Shown here piece by piece: positions 21,300 to 33,525 of a stretch of 64,000 nucleotides of DNA. Both the position numbers and the translations under genes were made by a program. The stretch is taken from positions 37,013,501 to 37,077,500 of the forward strand of contig CM076140.1 of NCBI GenBank assembly GCA_038025085.1, written 5' to 3'. Numbering within the stretch: the stretch's first letter is position 1; each line of letters begins with the position of its first letter. Origin of the DNA: Tetragonia tetragonoides (Eukaryota; Streptophyta; Magnoliopsida; Caryophyllales; Aizoaceae). The notes under the pieces were generated by a model. That model was not told the origin of the DNA and searched no databases. It saw nothing but the letters and a program-made list of their open reading frames with translations.

Positions 21300-22700
21300 A
21301 GGCTGAGAAGATGGGAGATCCATCCTCCTTTGAGCTTACTATCACCTATCTCATTGGCTAAGGTGTTAAGCTCAACTTGCCATTCATCAAGATCAACTAT
21401 ATTCAACTGCTACCAAGAGTGAGGAGGTTAATCATGTGCGTCCTTATGGGTTTGTTCTCACCAAAATCCTCAAGCATCTCAGTGTTCATCTTCAGAATGT
21501 TCATGGAATGGTCTATTATTATGATTTTGAGAGTCGTACCTTGATCTCATGCGGCTACAACTTGATCCACCAGTCACCAAGGGTTGGTCCTGCTTTTGGT
21601 TCCTCTGATCAGACTGCGCCAACACCTCTTGCACCTACTCCAGTGCCTCCTCCTACTACATGCCTACATCTCCTCCTTGGATGCATATGAGTTGAGCTAT
21701 CTTGCATGCTTTAGTCTTCTTATGTGATAGTACCCAAGTGGTGTGGACATTGCATGTGTTTGAAGTGCTTGCTCATATTATTCTTCATGATCAATTGATG
21801 TGATGCTGCTTTTTGATATGCCAAAGAGGAAAAATATGCTTCTGCTTATGTTGATTTAGATAGGCTAAAGTAGTTAGCCAAAATTTTCTCTTATTCGTTA
21901 TCATGATCGAGCTAAATATAAAGTGATGCCACCATCTTCGAGCTTCCATCTCTCTTGGAATGATGATCATATGTTGAGATATATTTATTTATTGCATTTA
22001 CTCTTTCATGATCTAGGCATAAGCATATCTAGTTTGTCATCATCAAAAAGAAGGAACTTGTTGGACCCTATGTGTCTTGATGATGATTAGACTAAAAATT
22101 CTTATGCTAATTAAATTACTAATGCCGTGAATTTAATTATCTGCGTAGCTTGTGATATACTCAATGAGATGGAAAGCTCAAAAGATGAATTAATTGGAAC
22201 ATGAAGATCAAGACAGAAGATCGGTATTTTCTATTTTAGATTCATGTATAGTGTTGAGATTAATTTTATAGAGTTTGGGGTAAAGGAACTAATGGGCGAA
22301 ATTAATCAGAGGGCAAAACTGGAATATATTTGCTCCCACTTTGATTTTCTATTTTTTCACCCCTTTTTTAATTATTTTTTGAAGTAAAAATATTTTGGTT
22401 TCATTCATTTCAGTTAATACTTTCAAAAACAATAATCTTTTTGTAATTTCTCTATATTCATTGTGTGGTCAGCGTAGTATTTTGGAGATCAAGAAAAGTT
22501 TAATGAAAACTTATTATTCGAAGGGAATAATAAATAGGCGATGCTTCTCGAGTATAGTAATCTAATATTAAAAGTGAGGATTCTCTAAAGTACTTCCCTC
22601 CAATATTCCCTCCAATAAATCAATATCATCATGCCACATCACTTATCCATTCTAATAGACATCTATCCAATACTAATTCTTTTTTCCTTTTTTTTTTGGT
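21300..22700 (+). other. Retrotransposon debris, possibly copia-like
   Basis: A frame at 21,436-21,690 (RPYGFVLTKILKHLSVHLQN, then a Pro/Thr-rich tail) loosely resembles the accessory 'putative plant transposon protein' region of some LTR elements. TTGTTGGACCCTATGTGTC near 22,058 resembles the start of a Ty1/copia LTR. Neither is secure. The rest is AT-rich and non-coding. Confidence 0.25.
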
Positions 22701-22717
22701 TCTTGTGAGTTACTACA

Positions 22718-23982
22718 TGTAGACGCCAAAAAAGCGCATTCAGATTTCTTCGTAAAAGCCCGATGATGAAAGGAGTAATTTATAAACTTGAACGCTATTT
22801 TTGCTTTAATAGTTAAGATAATGTCTTAGGTTTTTCCTCTAAATACTCCTTTATTCCAATCCCGTTCAAAAGCTTCCCAACGACACGTCTCATGCCTCTT
22901 TCCGACTCGCGGTCGCCAAGTTGCGATTTAGGGGTAGAACTGTCTTTTGCCATCCAGGGGTAAAATAGTCTTTTCATATTTTTCGGAATATTAAAATTCC
23001 TTCGGAAAATAAAAATAGACTGGATGTGACGATATCTAGCTGGCTGCTGACAGTCGTCAGCGGCCCTAGGATAAATCTCAGGGCCGCTAGCGGCGCTGAC
23101 CTTGCTTCTGGCCCGACTCATTTTTCAAGCCAAATTCGATTTTCAGCTCATTTTTAGCCGTCCAACCTTACTCCTCCACGCCTATAAATACAACCCTCCA
23201 TCCTCAGTTCAAAACACACAGTCTACAGTTGTCACCCTTTATTCTCAGTAGTATTGACTCTGAGCTTCTCCCTCTTTCTTCTAAAATTTGAGATCTTGTC
23301 CTTTACTATTTTTGTCAAATATAGCTTACAGTTCAGGTACAAATTTCTGAGAGCTCAAATTAAATTAATTGCCTAATTGTTTATTTTCTAATAGTCATAA
23401 TGTAGATATCATGCTAAGTAACGTTTTTATTGCTTCCTAAATATTGTCTGTATAGTCGTTGTAATGTTCAACTTGTCAAAACGAATGCATGTCTAAACAA
23501 TGGTTAAATAAATGTTGTGATGCTTATGGTGAACCAATTAATAGTCTAAGTCTAGGTTGTTAATCCGGTTTTAATTGGGAATTATGTCTTTAAATTATTA
23601 AGCAAACTTGAGTTAGTAGAGGCCGTCATAATACGGGCGAGTTGGGTGCCTAACACCTTCCCACCTCGTACCTTCGCCCCCAAACCCTTTATTCTTGGGT
23701 ACTTATATGTTCTATATGAGCGAGAGTATTTCTAAAAACATGATTAGTTCACTTATCGCGCTATTGGTTTGTCCCTTTGGTTTGTCCCTTCGATAAAACG
23801 CCGATAGCAGATTTGTGACCTCTTTCCTGGTTTTTATTCAATTCATGTCTTTACAAAATCCTTTCTAACTCGATGGTCCCTTGAACTTATTTAAACCCCC
23901 AACTTACAAATTTTCTATGATAACGCACTCCGTGGAAACCAATACATTATAAAGGATTGGACGGAAATCCCGGGTCCTTACA
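22718..23982 (+). repeat. 5' LTR
   Basis: It starts TGTAGACGCC and ends TCCTTACA. It holds the palindrome GCCGCTAGCGGC at 23,083-23,094 and a TATA box (TATAAATA) at 23,183-23,190, about 90 bp downstream, marking U3 and the probable transcription start. Confidence 0.95.
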
Positions 23983-23983
23983 G

Positions 23984-24000
23984 TGGCGACTTCACTGGGG
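23984..24000 (+). promoter_or_regulatory. Primer binding site
   Basis: TGGCGACTTCACTGGGG lies one base after the LTR. The TGG start fits the CCA end of a tRNA primer. The sequence resembles sites reported as tRNA-Arg primed in Ogre-type elements, but the tRNA assignment is from memory. Confidence 0.7.
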
Positions 24001-25152
24001 ATTTATTTAAGAGGGTGAGACTCGAAAGTCAAGTTTGCTTAATTATTTAATAACATGTTCCATATTTTTGCATCATTTATATGTGCTTAGGCACAATTTT
24101 GACCCTTATCGACTCTCGAGGAAGTTTGTGTCGCAACTCGTAGACAACCCGTGTATCTAAAGGAATATACAGTTGTCCTATCGTGCAAATCGACGCTTCC
24201 TCACCCATGACTCATCAATCCTTGTTGATGAAAAGAATTACAATTGATGTGTCGACCATCCGCCGAACGGAAATTGTAATTTGTCGTGGTAACCTCACAG
24301 GAGCCAAAAGCCTCTAGCCCACATTCGTGCATTTGCTTGCTTGTTGTGCATGTGTCGTTGTAATGCCCGTCTGATCACATGTTTGCCTGTAATTATGTAG
24401 TTGTGATGCTTGCCTGAGTGCATGAATATTGTGATTATGTGCCAACATGTACTTACGTGTTAGGAGCCCTTTTCTTTTATTTTTAGCTAGTTCCTAGTGC
24501 CCGAAGATGGTGCGAGAATTCAAATTCAATGAACACCCATCATTGTCCCGATGATATATTCTAAAAAGTCATGAACAATTTTCTAGGATTTCTTTTAGCA
24601 AAAAAAAAAAAGAGTCAGTCTTTCGATTTCCCCTCTCCCTTTTTTCTATTTCTTTATTTTCCTTTTTCTTTTGATGTAATTTAGATTCGGTCTAAAAAAA
24701 GGAAAAATCAATAAAAAAATCGGCAAAAAAATAAAAAAAAAGCCGCCGAATATTAAAATAAAAAAATCGAAAAAATAAAAAAAAGGACCGAAATTCTTTT
24801 ATTTTATTTTTATCCCATTTTTCATTTTCTCTGGGTCTAGAAAAATAAAAAAATATAGGATTGTCCGTCTTTTCTTTTTTTTTTTTTTTTTTATTATTTT
24901 CGTTCATTGACTTCATTTTCCTTTGATATTAGGGAAATATTCCGGCATTTAGGCTTAAGGACCATTTTTTTAGGACGATGTGTTTTTCTATATGTGGGTC
25001 AACTTTTTTCTTAGATGAGAGTCTCATAGTCTTTTTCATGTTACTAAGTGCTCCGTGCTTCCTATTCAGGATAGGATCCGAAGAAGAAAGATTTGGCTAG
25101 GGTTTGATTCACCTTTCTACCACACATTGATTCAAACCACCTTGATCGCACC
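24001..25152 (+). other. Leader region of the Tat/Ogre-like element
   Basis: A long untranslated leader with A/T-rich low complexity at 24,590-24,905. The open frame within that stretch is a composition artefact. Confidence 0.6.
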
Positions 25153-26445
25153 ATGATCAGAACAGTTCAGGAGTATCTGGTTGAGATGACTGACCATATG
25201 GACAGGTTGAAAGCTGACATCACCAACATTAAGTCAAGACAGTTGTGGGATACACCAATGTTTGTCCCTTCGTCTGAAAACCGAAAATCCGTGACTCCGG
25301 GAAAGCCTGACCCTGTCCCCCAAGAGCTAGAAAAGAAACGTAAGAGCGACGAGTCTTCCTCCAATGTCTCATCAAGGGAATACTTCATACCCCGGAGCAA
25401 GCCAAAGAGGGATTTTTCTCCATTGGGAAAAACTCTCAGTACAACTTTTGAGAGATTAGTGGACAAAGACATACTCCGACCCATAGGTCCCACTCCATAA
25501 CCAAGTATCAAGGGTCGTAACTGGAAAGAAGGCGATTACTGCAAGTATCATCAAGGGAAAGGGCATGACACAAACGACTGTTGGGCCCTTAAACATATCA
25601 TCCAAGACAAGATAGACAATGACACTCTACCATTGCCTAAAGCTGAAGAAACCGAGAGTATTGGTAACCTCCTGGGTGCTATCAACCATATTGCAATTGA
25701 GGAACCCAAAGATTACTCTCACCTCATTTATGATGAGGAGACCACCTTGATTTCCCAAAAGTCCTATGAAGAAGGACCAGACCTGAGAGGCGACAAAACA
25801 GTAGATGACAAAAATCAAATGCAAGAAAGTCTGGTTCGTATAATCAAAGGGATACAAGAGATAAGAGAGAAGGTTGACATTCTAGAAGAACGCACCTCCA
25901 AGCGCAGGAACGCGGTCATCTTAACCAAAGAAGAAACTTGGTGGCGCCAAGACCTCCTTTATCACAAAATGTCCAAGTATGGGTATGTTCGTCCAAGGAC
26001 TCCCACATCAAAGCTCCTTCCGAGAGACGGAAATCCATTTCTAAGATGTACCTACTGCACGGCTGAAGGACATCACATCAATCAATGCAGGCGCTTTAAA
26101 GGGCTAGTCTTGCGTTTCATTGACCAAGGGACAATGTGGCCACCATACACTTGGACATTCAGCTGGTGTCGTCATAGTCAAGAAAATTACACACCTCTCT
26201 TTGAACCAATGGAAGCTGTTATGAATGCACTAGTATGGAGAGGTGACATCCAACCCCACATCCCTTTGGAAGATGCTAAATCGGAACCGGGAGAAAACCG
26301 ACCCTATTGCAAGTATCATCGAGTATTCGGGCACCACACAGATGACTGCCTACGCCTAAAAGACGACGTCCAACGTGTCATCGACAAAGGAGAGGTTCCG
26401 CCACTGCTAGGGGATGACAATGTGGAAGAAGAAGCCTGGAATTAG
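25153..26445 (+). pseudogene. gag-like ORF with three zinc knuckles
   Basis: The frame is continuous apart from one TAA at 25,498-25,500. It carries CKYHQGKGHDTNDC (near 25,540), a canonical CCHC knuckle CTYCTAEGHHINQC (near 26,050), and CKYHRVFGHHTDDC (near 26,308). The C-x2-H-x4-H-x4-C variant is typical of Tat/Ogre gag. The main capsid domain expected before the knuckles is not recognisable, so the gene is internally shortened. Confidence 0.75.
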
Positions 26446-26797
26446 TTGGCTACCTGCAGGAGCTAGAGGAATCGAGTCTGAGTCCCCAAGTTTGTTAAGT
26501 TAGGATCCTAGCTAAATCTTTAGGTTGAGTCTTGAATAGGGGGTGTTCCCCTTTTTACTTTCCTTTCTAAGTCTAGTTTCTTTTTGATGGGAATTAGAGA
26601 CCCTCTTCTGTAAAGTCATGTGTGCTTATCTCTTTTTGTAAATCAATAAAAATTCCTCTTGCTCATTTCTTTCCTTGTTCGGCTATTGATAAATCCAATG
26701 AACACAAAGTTGCACAAATCATTAACTAATCAATTTAAGCAATGTAAGTAAACTTTGCAAGGCAAGAATGCAGATTTTCATTTTTACAGGAATTTGA
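26446..26797 (+). other. Deletion junction region between gag and integrase
   Basis: Only about 350 bp of non-coding DNA stands where protease, RT and RNase H (normally over 2 kb) would be. Confidence 0.6.
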
Positions 26798-28075
26798 GTG
26801 GCTAAACTCTCTCAACAATGTCGCTCCACAAGAAGAAGCGAGCCAGCCTTTTGCAACAACCTCGACACAGAAATGACCCTTGCTCCAATCGAAGAAGATC
26901 CTTGGTACCAAGACGTCTTCAACTACATCACCAAAGGAATATACCCTCAAGACGCACCACTAAGAGCTCAACGGGCCATCCGTCTCTTAGCGGCGCAATA
27001 CATAGAATACAAGAGGGTTCTGTACAAAAAGTCCCACAATGGGGTTAACCTCAGATGCGTGAACTCCGAAGAAGCCGCAGAGATTATGGACGAGGTACAC
27101 AATGGTGTATCCGGACCACATATGAATGGTCGAATGCTCTCTAGAAAGGTCCTACGATTGGGATACTATTGGACCACTATGGAAAGGGATTGCTACGACT
27201 ATATCAAGAAGTGCAAGAAGTGTCAGATATATGCCAACCTGCAGCATATGCCACCCTTATTTCTCCACAACTTCACATCCCCTTGGCCGTTTTCCGCATG
27301 GGAAATAGATATCATTGGTAAGATCACCCAAAGGGCTCAGGAGGACATGAATACATCCTAGTCGCCATAGACTATTTTACCAAATGAGTCGAAGCCCAAT
27401 CCTATGCCGTCCTTACCTCCAAACAAGTGTCCAAATTCATAAGGAACAACATCATTTGCCGATACGGCGTTCCGCATGAAATCATCAGTGACCATGGATC
27501 AACCTCAAAGCCGAAACAACCACCCTCCTCAAAAACTACAAAATCCGGCACCACAAATCATCCCCTTACCGGCCCCAAACCAATGGCGCAGTAGAAGCCG
27601 CCAACAAAAACCTCAAGACTATCATTGAAAATATGATAGAAAACTACAAAGATTGGCCCATCAAACTCTCATTTTCCCTTTGGGGATGTAGGACATCCCT
27701 AAGATCCTCTACGGGAGCAACACCTTATTCCCTAGTCTACGAATGGAAGCAGTTCTACCCATAGAAGTCCAACTACCCTCCATGCGCATAGCCCTAGAGG
27801 GTGAAATTCCTGAAACCAAATGGTTACAAGCCCGCTACGAAGAACTCATGTTCACGGATGAAAGACGCCAACGGGCCCTAGACCATTCCCACATGTACCA
27901 GCAACGCATGGCAAGAGCATTCAACAAAAAGGTCCGACCTCGGAATTTAAAGGAAGGGGACTTAGTTTGGAAAGAATTACGTGCCCCAGTTACCGACCAA
28001 ACTGGTCCGGTCCGTTCATCATCAAAGGCATTCTGTCAGGAGGCGCAGTCAGACTCATGGATATTGATGGCATAG
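26798..28075 (+). pseudogene. Integrase remnant, Tat/Ogre-like
   Basis: Frame 26,798-27,361 holds the HHCC zinc-binding domain (HNGVSGPHMNGRMLSRKVLR, then CYDYIKKCKKCQIY) and the start of the core (AWEIDIIGK). Further core motifs are scattered over frame shifts at 27,362-27,740: VAIDYFTK, then IISDHGS, then NGAVEAANKNLK. Frame 27,743-28,075 gives the C-terminal part (MEAVLPIEVQLPSMRIALEG, RMARAFNKKVRP). Several stops and shifts disable it. Confidence 0.85.
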
Positions 28076-28419
28076 AGTTCAGTCAGCTCACCAATATGGA
28101 CCAACTGAAGAAGTGCTACGTCTAAAAAAAAATCCGAAAATTAGAAAAAAAAGACGTACACAGTTTGAACGAACTATGCTGGCCTGATTCCACACTGGAT
28201 ACATAGGTAACCCTTTTAAGGGGCTCAGCCAAAATCAAACCAAAATTCCATTCAACTCATTCAAAAAGGGATAATCTTTATTCAAACTGAATGAATAACC
28301 TTACATTGCAAAAAATTAAACTCACTAAAAAAAAAAAGTGCAACTACGAGGGTTTAAGCTAAACAAATTCTTATTACTTTTTTCTTTTAAAACTAGACTT
28401 GCTTTCTAAGAAAACTACT

Positions 28420-29769
28420 TTAATCCTTCTTCCCCTTAGAAGGCTTCATTGAAGAGTTCTTCTTTGAAGGACCCTGGCTTGAGGACGACCTATGATCGCT
28501 CCCTTGAGCTGGGGGCTTGCCTCTTTTTAGTACGTGATAGCCTCTCACTTGAGGCCCTTCCTTTCTTTTCTTGCTTCCTGTTTTTGAGTCATACTTAGGG
28601 TTTAGCTGATCCCACTCCTCATGACGAAGGGCTCGTCTCGCTTCTCCATCACTGCAGGAAAGCCAGTTTAGATAGGTCTCAGAAACTTGAGTTGGGGCAA
28701 TCACCCGAGGTACAGTCCAGCGGTCCCGGCTACGCCAATACTTTCCCCAATCCGTAGCAAATTCAGTGGTCAAAGCTACGATAGTTGGTCTCGTAGTTTC
28801 CTGACGAGGGATAACCTGCTTCAACCCGTATTGCCTCATGACCCTAGAGGGGAAGAAGAAAGTAGTCCTGTACAAACCCAGTATGGTAGTATGAGGAACC
28901 AAATTGTCACAAGCCACTAAGGAAGTCAAGCTCCACCAGGACACATGCCAACGGATAACAGGTCCTGCATGGAAAAAGGCATCCCATTCAGCAATGGACT
29001 TTTTAGAATATAGCCTTTTCCTAACCAAGAAACTAGCAGCGGTATAGGTTTTTCTTTGACCAAGCCCGAGGAACACGAGCTATCATATTCTCCGGCGACT
29101 CAATTAGCCTCAGATGCTCACATAACCAAATTTGAAGCAGCAGGGGGCTGCCAGAATAAGCTTCGTGAGGAGAAATTTTCAACCTGTCGAGCCCAATAAT
29201 AGTTTCCACTACAACCAGATGCAAGGGAGAATGCCCTTCAGCCATTTAATTAACCACTCGCAGCAACGAGGCTCTACCCAAGTTAGGCGATTCTACATTA
29301 GCAAACAATAAGCGATTTAACAGGCAAAGTACAAAAGCTTGTCGGCGAAGACGCTTGAATATTGCATCCTTTTCAGAAGAAATAGCAAACTTTTCGCAGA
29401 GTTGAACCAAGTCCACATCGACACCAAGAACAATGCTTTTGGCTTCTGCAGATGAAAAACCCAAGGATTTCTCGTACTGATCCCTAAAACCATCTCTCAA
29501 ATAAGCCACACAGCTGGGGGAAGAACATCAGGCATATTAGTGATCGCAACAAATTCTTCAACTAAAGGGCATAATTCAGAGTTACCAAAATGGAAGACGT
29601 GCAAATCGGGGTCCCAATAATTCAAAACAGAACGAAGAAGGGGCCACAATATTTTGGTTGGTCTTAAGGTCAGCAAGGTAGAAACATGGAATGGAGCCAA
29701 TTCAAGTTTGTCTTCTATGGTCAGATTTTTGCACCAGGCATCGAACAGGTTTTCAAAGGATTTCACCAT
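28420..29769 (-). pseudogene. Antisense cargo gene 1: DUF7745-like protein
   Basis: It is transcribed against the retrotransposon. The likely start is 29,769 (ACCATGGTG, a strong context), about 75 nt below a TATA box. The product begins MVKSFENLFDAWCKNLTIED. It has the family pattern W-D-P-x-F-x-F-G-x-x-E-L-x-P-x-x-E-E-F (YWDPDLHVFHFGNSELCPLV). Later come EWDAFFHAGPVIRWHVSWW and FPSRVMRQYGLKQVIP, also typical. The C-terminus is Lys/Ser-rich, ending at 28,420. A frameshift near 29,500, a TAA at 29,246-29,248 and a frameshift near 29,060 break it. The function of the family is unknown; members often occur inside retroelements. The DUF assignment is by recalled pattern. Confidence 0.7.
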
Positions 29770-29841
29770 GGTAGAAGATTTGGGAAATTTGGGAGAGCTA
29801 AGGTCTAAAAAGTAATACAACATCAAGTATCGCGTAAATCC

Positions 29842-29849
29842 TATTTATA
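29842..29849 (-). promoter_or_regulatory. TATA box of antisense gene 1
   Basis: TATAAATA on the minus strand, 73 bp upstream of the ATG at 29,769. The palindromic motif cluster lies 55-150 bp further upstream. Confidence 0.55.
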
Positions 29850-29899
29850 GGCAAAAACGCGGCCCAAAGAAGTCAGAAATTCACAAAAAAGCCCAAGCC

Positions 29900-29990
29900 A
29901 GAGTCGTCAGCGGCTCTGATCAGGGTTGCTAGCGGCCTTGACCAGCGCTGCTAGCGGCCTCAGCCTGTAGCCCAGCGCCGCTAGCGGCCC
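29900..29990. promoter_or_regulatory. Cluster of GCTAGCGGC palindromic motifs
   Basis: It includes one perfect GCCGCTAGCGGC (29,977-29,988) and three near-copies (about 29,903, 29,923 and 29,947). The stretch 29,985-30,040 also resembles the LTR U3 flank (GCCCAGTTCGATT...CAGCC). Confidence 0.6.
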
Positions 29991-30312
29991 TGATCCTGGC
30001 CCAGTTCGATTCTTTCCTCTCGCTCCAGCCATCCCCATTGATCCAATCTGCCCGATTTAAGCCCAGTTTTGATACGCGCGCTGAATTACAAAGCCCGAGA
30101 CTCTCTTAGTTTTATCTCTTTCAATTTTATTATATATTTTTTTAATTTTTTTCTTTTTTTTAGGGGGTATAATATGTGTAATTTTTGCTTTTTCTTGCAA
30201 ATTTTTACCCTTTTCTTTATTTTATTCCCTAAATTATGGCTTTCTCCTACTGCATAACACATTGCATAATTAGGGATCAGACGGGCATAATCGAGTCATC
30301 ATATCATAAATA

Positions 30313-33168
30313 TCATAAAAATGCATAAAAACAGGAGTTCAAAATCTCAAGGTCAATGTCTACAAGGAAATCCAACACCGCCCAGCCAGAGTCGTCATCA
30401 CCGTTGTTGTCAGCCTCATCATCAACGGACAGCCCCTGACCATAGTTCCCAGTCGAATAATGGAGAGAAGAGCTATAAATGGGCCTGTTGTTGTCGTGCC
30501 TCATGTCCCGCCTATCATATGCTGGTGCGCGCATAGGGGTACCTGCCGGAAACCCCGCAGCAAATAAGCTCTCTGTGGCCTGACTGGCGAAATCCATTGC
30601 CATATCCTGATGCGAAGGCCCAGTATGAGGCACATCCCATCTAGGGGCGTTCGCCCAACCTCCAGCCATGGGGGTAACAATGGGTCTGCTATCAAGAGAA
30701 TGCTGGAAACCCACAGGGGAGAACTTCTCAGGAATGTACGGCATAAGAGGTCTAGGCGCCTCATCAACAGGAGACCTGGTCACAGCTAAGGGAGGTGAAC
30801 GAGCAACAGACGGTCTACTCGCCGAAGAGGTCCTACCAGCAGAAGAATGTCGAGGTCCCACCGAAGACGAAAACTAGGACATCTGCAGACAATCAAGATC
30901 GAGATGTTAAGTTAAGCACTTCACTTAGCTAAACAAAGGATAAAAGTCTACTTACATCAACAGTCCGAGTCCGAGAACTCTTCCCCTTGCCCATCACTCG
31001 GCCATAGCCCTTCTTCAACAGGTGGATGAGCTTGAAGATCTAAGAGGTCTGCTCCCGGTTCAACTGCAAAAGAAGCAACACAAACACAAAAGATAGAGTC
31101 AGCACTCAAAAGCAAACACAAACACAAGAAGGGATAAAAAGGAGCTTACCCCCATACAACCATCAGGCAAGGGCAAGCCCTCCACAACCTCTCTGTCAGC
31201 CATATGAAGAGGGAACTCCTCTACTATGCGTCCCCCACTCTCCCCAATGTACCTCACCTCATTGGTCGACAAGGTCACGCTTGGGGGCAGACCCCGAACT
31301 CTAGAATAGGACCTCCTGAGACCCTGAGGAGTTAGGCGATACGCCTGCGAGACACAAGAAGTCAGTATATCACACATACATCTAAAAAAAGGTGCAGATA
31401 AGTTTCTTACCTCAGAAGTAAGGTCCGGCATCAAATGATCCAAGCAGTAAGCCAGGTACACGGCCGTGCGGTCCAAGCCAACAACCTCCGGCATAAGAAA
31501 CTCTGTGGCCGCCATACCATGGATCACGACCCCCAAGTCCCGCACGCCCAGACAACGCAGATAGAACATGGTCAAAGGAGGATCCTCCGGAACCAGGTGA
31601 CTACCCAGGGAGGGATAGACCAGCCGAGTCAAACGGTCCCCCAAGTACCATACAAAGCCAAATGGCCCCTCGAAGACCACCCGCAAGGAAGTTACTCTAA
31701 AGGACTCCATGGTGATGTGAGGCGGGACCCCAGGAATATCATCAAAAGCAGACCATGACACCTGCATGTTACCAGTTCAAAAGTTCATTCACACCAAATG
31801 GACCAGCAAAAAAATGCACAAGTCAACAACAACATACCATAGAAGCAGCATGGCTCTCAAAGATAGCCCGAAAATGCTCCAGAGAGGTAAACAAGTGGTT
31901 ATCCCTACCAATCCACCGTGAACCTAGTGGGAACATCCTCAAATCAGGACGGTGAGGACCGAAAGCCGGAAAATACTCAAAGAACCACAGCTGCCATACA
32001 AGCAAGAAAGTAAGCTCCAAATCCAAAAGCATGCACGTGCAATGAAAAAAAGAGAGAGAAGAAACAGATGGGCCTACCTCCAGTATCCTCCACGGGCACG
32101 AGATAGACGCCCTCTCACTCGTCGGCTTAGGCCTGCAAGCCCGACGACACCATCTCACCAAGGAGGCATAGGCATAAGCACCAAAGTTGTACTCATGGAC
32201 CATGGCAAATCCTCTAAACATGTCAAGAAACCGACTTGACATACGCTCTTCTTCTGAGCAAAGATGGTCGACCCCAACAAGCAAGCCAGGATAATACGGG
32301 CTCTCCGCTCCTCCGTAAGCACCTGCTCTGCCAAAACCGCCCACACCCGCGCCAAAGAAACCCGATCCTTATCAAAGTGGGCAGACACAGGCCCATAAAG
32401 CTCGAGCAAACTGTCACTCTGTCGTCAGTAACTCGCGTCGTACCGAATACGACGCCCTCTAAAGGATAGACCCGTCAGCACAACAAAGTGATAAGGGGTG
32501 GGGAACATCTCTCCTACAGGCGTATGAAAAGTGTTCGTGGAATCCCAAAACCTCTCCAATAGCCCCCTAGCGATGATCCTAGAATCCCCAGAGTGACAGG
32601 CAGGGATAACGGTCAAGAAATGGTCAAATCCCGAGCCCAGTACCAAGTTTCTAGCTCCCGCAGAAAAAGTCTCCAACATCATAGCCCAGTGGGACGTAGC
32701 CCCATGAGCCTGCAACAAAACACCAACACCCTAGCCAACAAACAAAATTCTCTCAACACCCCATATACTACAAATACAGCCAAAATAATTCCACAGAAAT
32801 TATATACAGCTGACCACCAATCCAGTACAAGTCCCAATTTGTTCGTGTGCCGAAGCACTAACAGTTCCAATTTTCAGTTCAAAAAAATATATATACTGAA
32901 AAAGGAAAAAAAAAAAAAAAAAAAGGAGAGTCGAAAAACATACCAGCTCCGGGTTAGACAGATGACTCTGCCTCTCCGGAAGTAAGATACTACGGTTCCA
33001 AACCCCAGCCGGCCGCCAGTCCATTCGCATAAACGAGTCCAGGTACAGTCGAGCTCCGTCCGCATGACTAGTCGGAGGTGCGCTAGCGGAGGGAATCTCA
33101 GTACGGAAAAGGTTCCGGTCATACTCCTCCTCACCCATGGGACATTTTCCTTTATCCGCGGGAGCCAT
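30313..33168 (-). pseudogene. Antisense cargo gene 2: plant mobile domain (PMD) gene with introns
   Basis: The product is a plant mobile domain protein of the MAIN/MAIL1-like family also found in transposons. Seven exons can be read on the minus strand: 33,168-32,944; 32,709-32,078; 31,990-31,838; 31,761-31,411; 31,344-31,150; 31,063-30,956; 30,882-30,313. All introns are GT-AG. Five of the first six exons are multiples of three. Exon 2 (632 nt) is not, and it carries a visible frameshift near 32,250. The start is ATGGCTCCCGCGG. PMD features include RFWDSTNTFHTPVGEMFPTP, LTGLSFRG and LELYGPVSAHF, then SLVRWCRRACRP. Premature stops lie in exons 2 (near 32,425), 6 and 7. Confidence 0.78.
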
Positions 33169-33193
33169 GGGAGTACAATGAAGCTTTCTCTCT

Positions 33194-33332
33194 CTACAAG
33201 TGGAAAATTAAAAGTTTCAGATTCGCAAAAAACAAGCACCCATTCAACAATGCAACCCAAAATTCAGCAACTAGGCGGAAAAATAAGCAAGTTCAAGACA
33301 AAAACCGAAGAATTGGGTCAAGAATTGACTTA
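33194..33332 (-). other. Probable 5' UTR intron of antisense gene 2
   Basis: On the minus strand GAG|GTAAGTC opens at 33,332 and CACTTGTAG closes at 33,194, 25 nt before the ATG. This supports a real, spliced antisense transcription unit. Confidence 0.55.
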
Positions 33333-33440
33333 CCTCAAGCAAAGTGGAGCAATCGACAATGGAGGAAGCTTCCGACAATGCTCTCGACAATAGGCTCGGC
33401 GAAGAAGAAGAACGGCACGCGACAAAAAAAAGCGCTGAAG

Positions 33441-33451
33441 CACTTTTTATG
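33441..33451 (-). promoter_or_regulatory. TATA-like box of antisense gene 2
   Basis: CATAAAAAGTG on the minus strand, immediately downstream (in gene direction) of two GCCGCTAGCGGC palindromes. Confidence 0.45.
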
Positions 33452-33461
33452 CGGCTCAAGC

Positions 33462-33525
33462 CCAGCGCCGCTAGCGGCGCTGGCTAGAGGCTCTCATCCG
33501 AGGCCCGCCGTGGCCGCTAGCGGCC
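33462..33525. promoter_or_regulatory. Two GC palindromes upstream of antisense gene 2
   Basis: 33,462-33,483 is a perfect 22-bp palindrome centred on GCCGCTAGCGGC. 33,512-33,525 is a perfect 14-bp palindrome with the same core. The same core occurs in the 5' LTR and upstream of antisense gene 1. Confidence 0.75.

Noticed and set aside
32593..32985. 130-codon plus-strand frame in the PMD region
   Set aside because: It is the opposite strand of the spliced PMD exons and lacks any domain.
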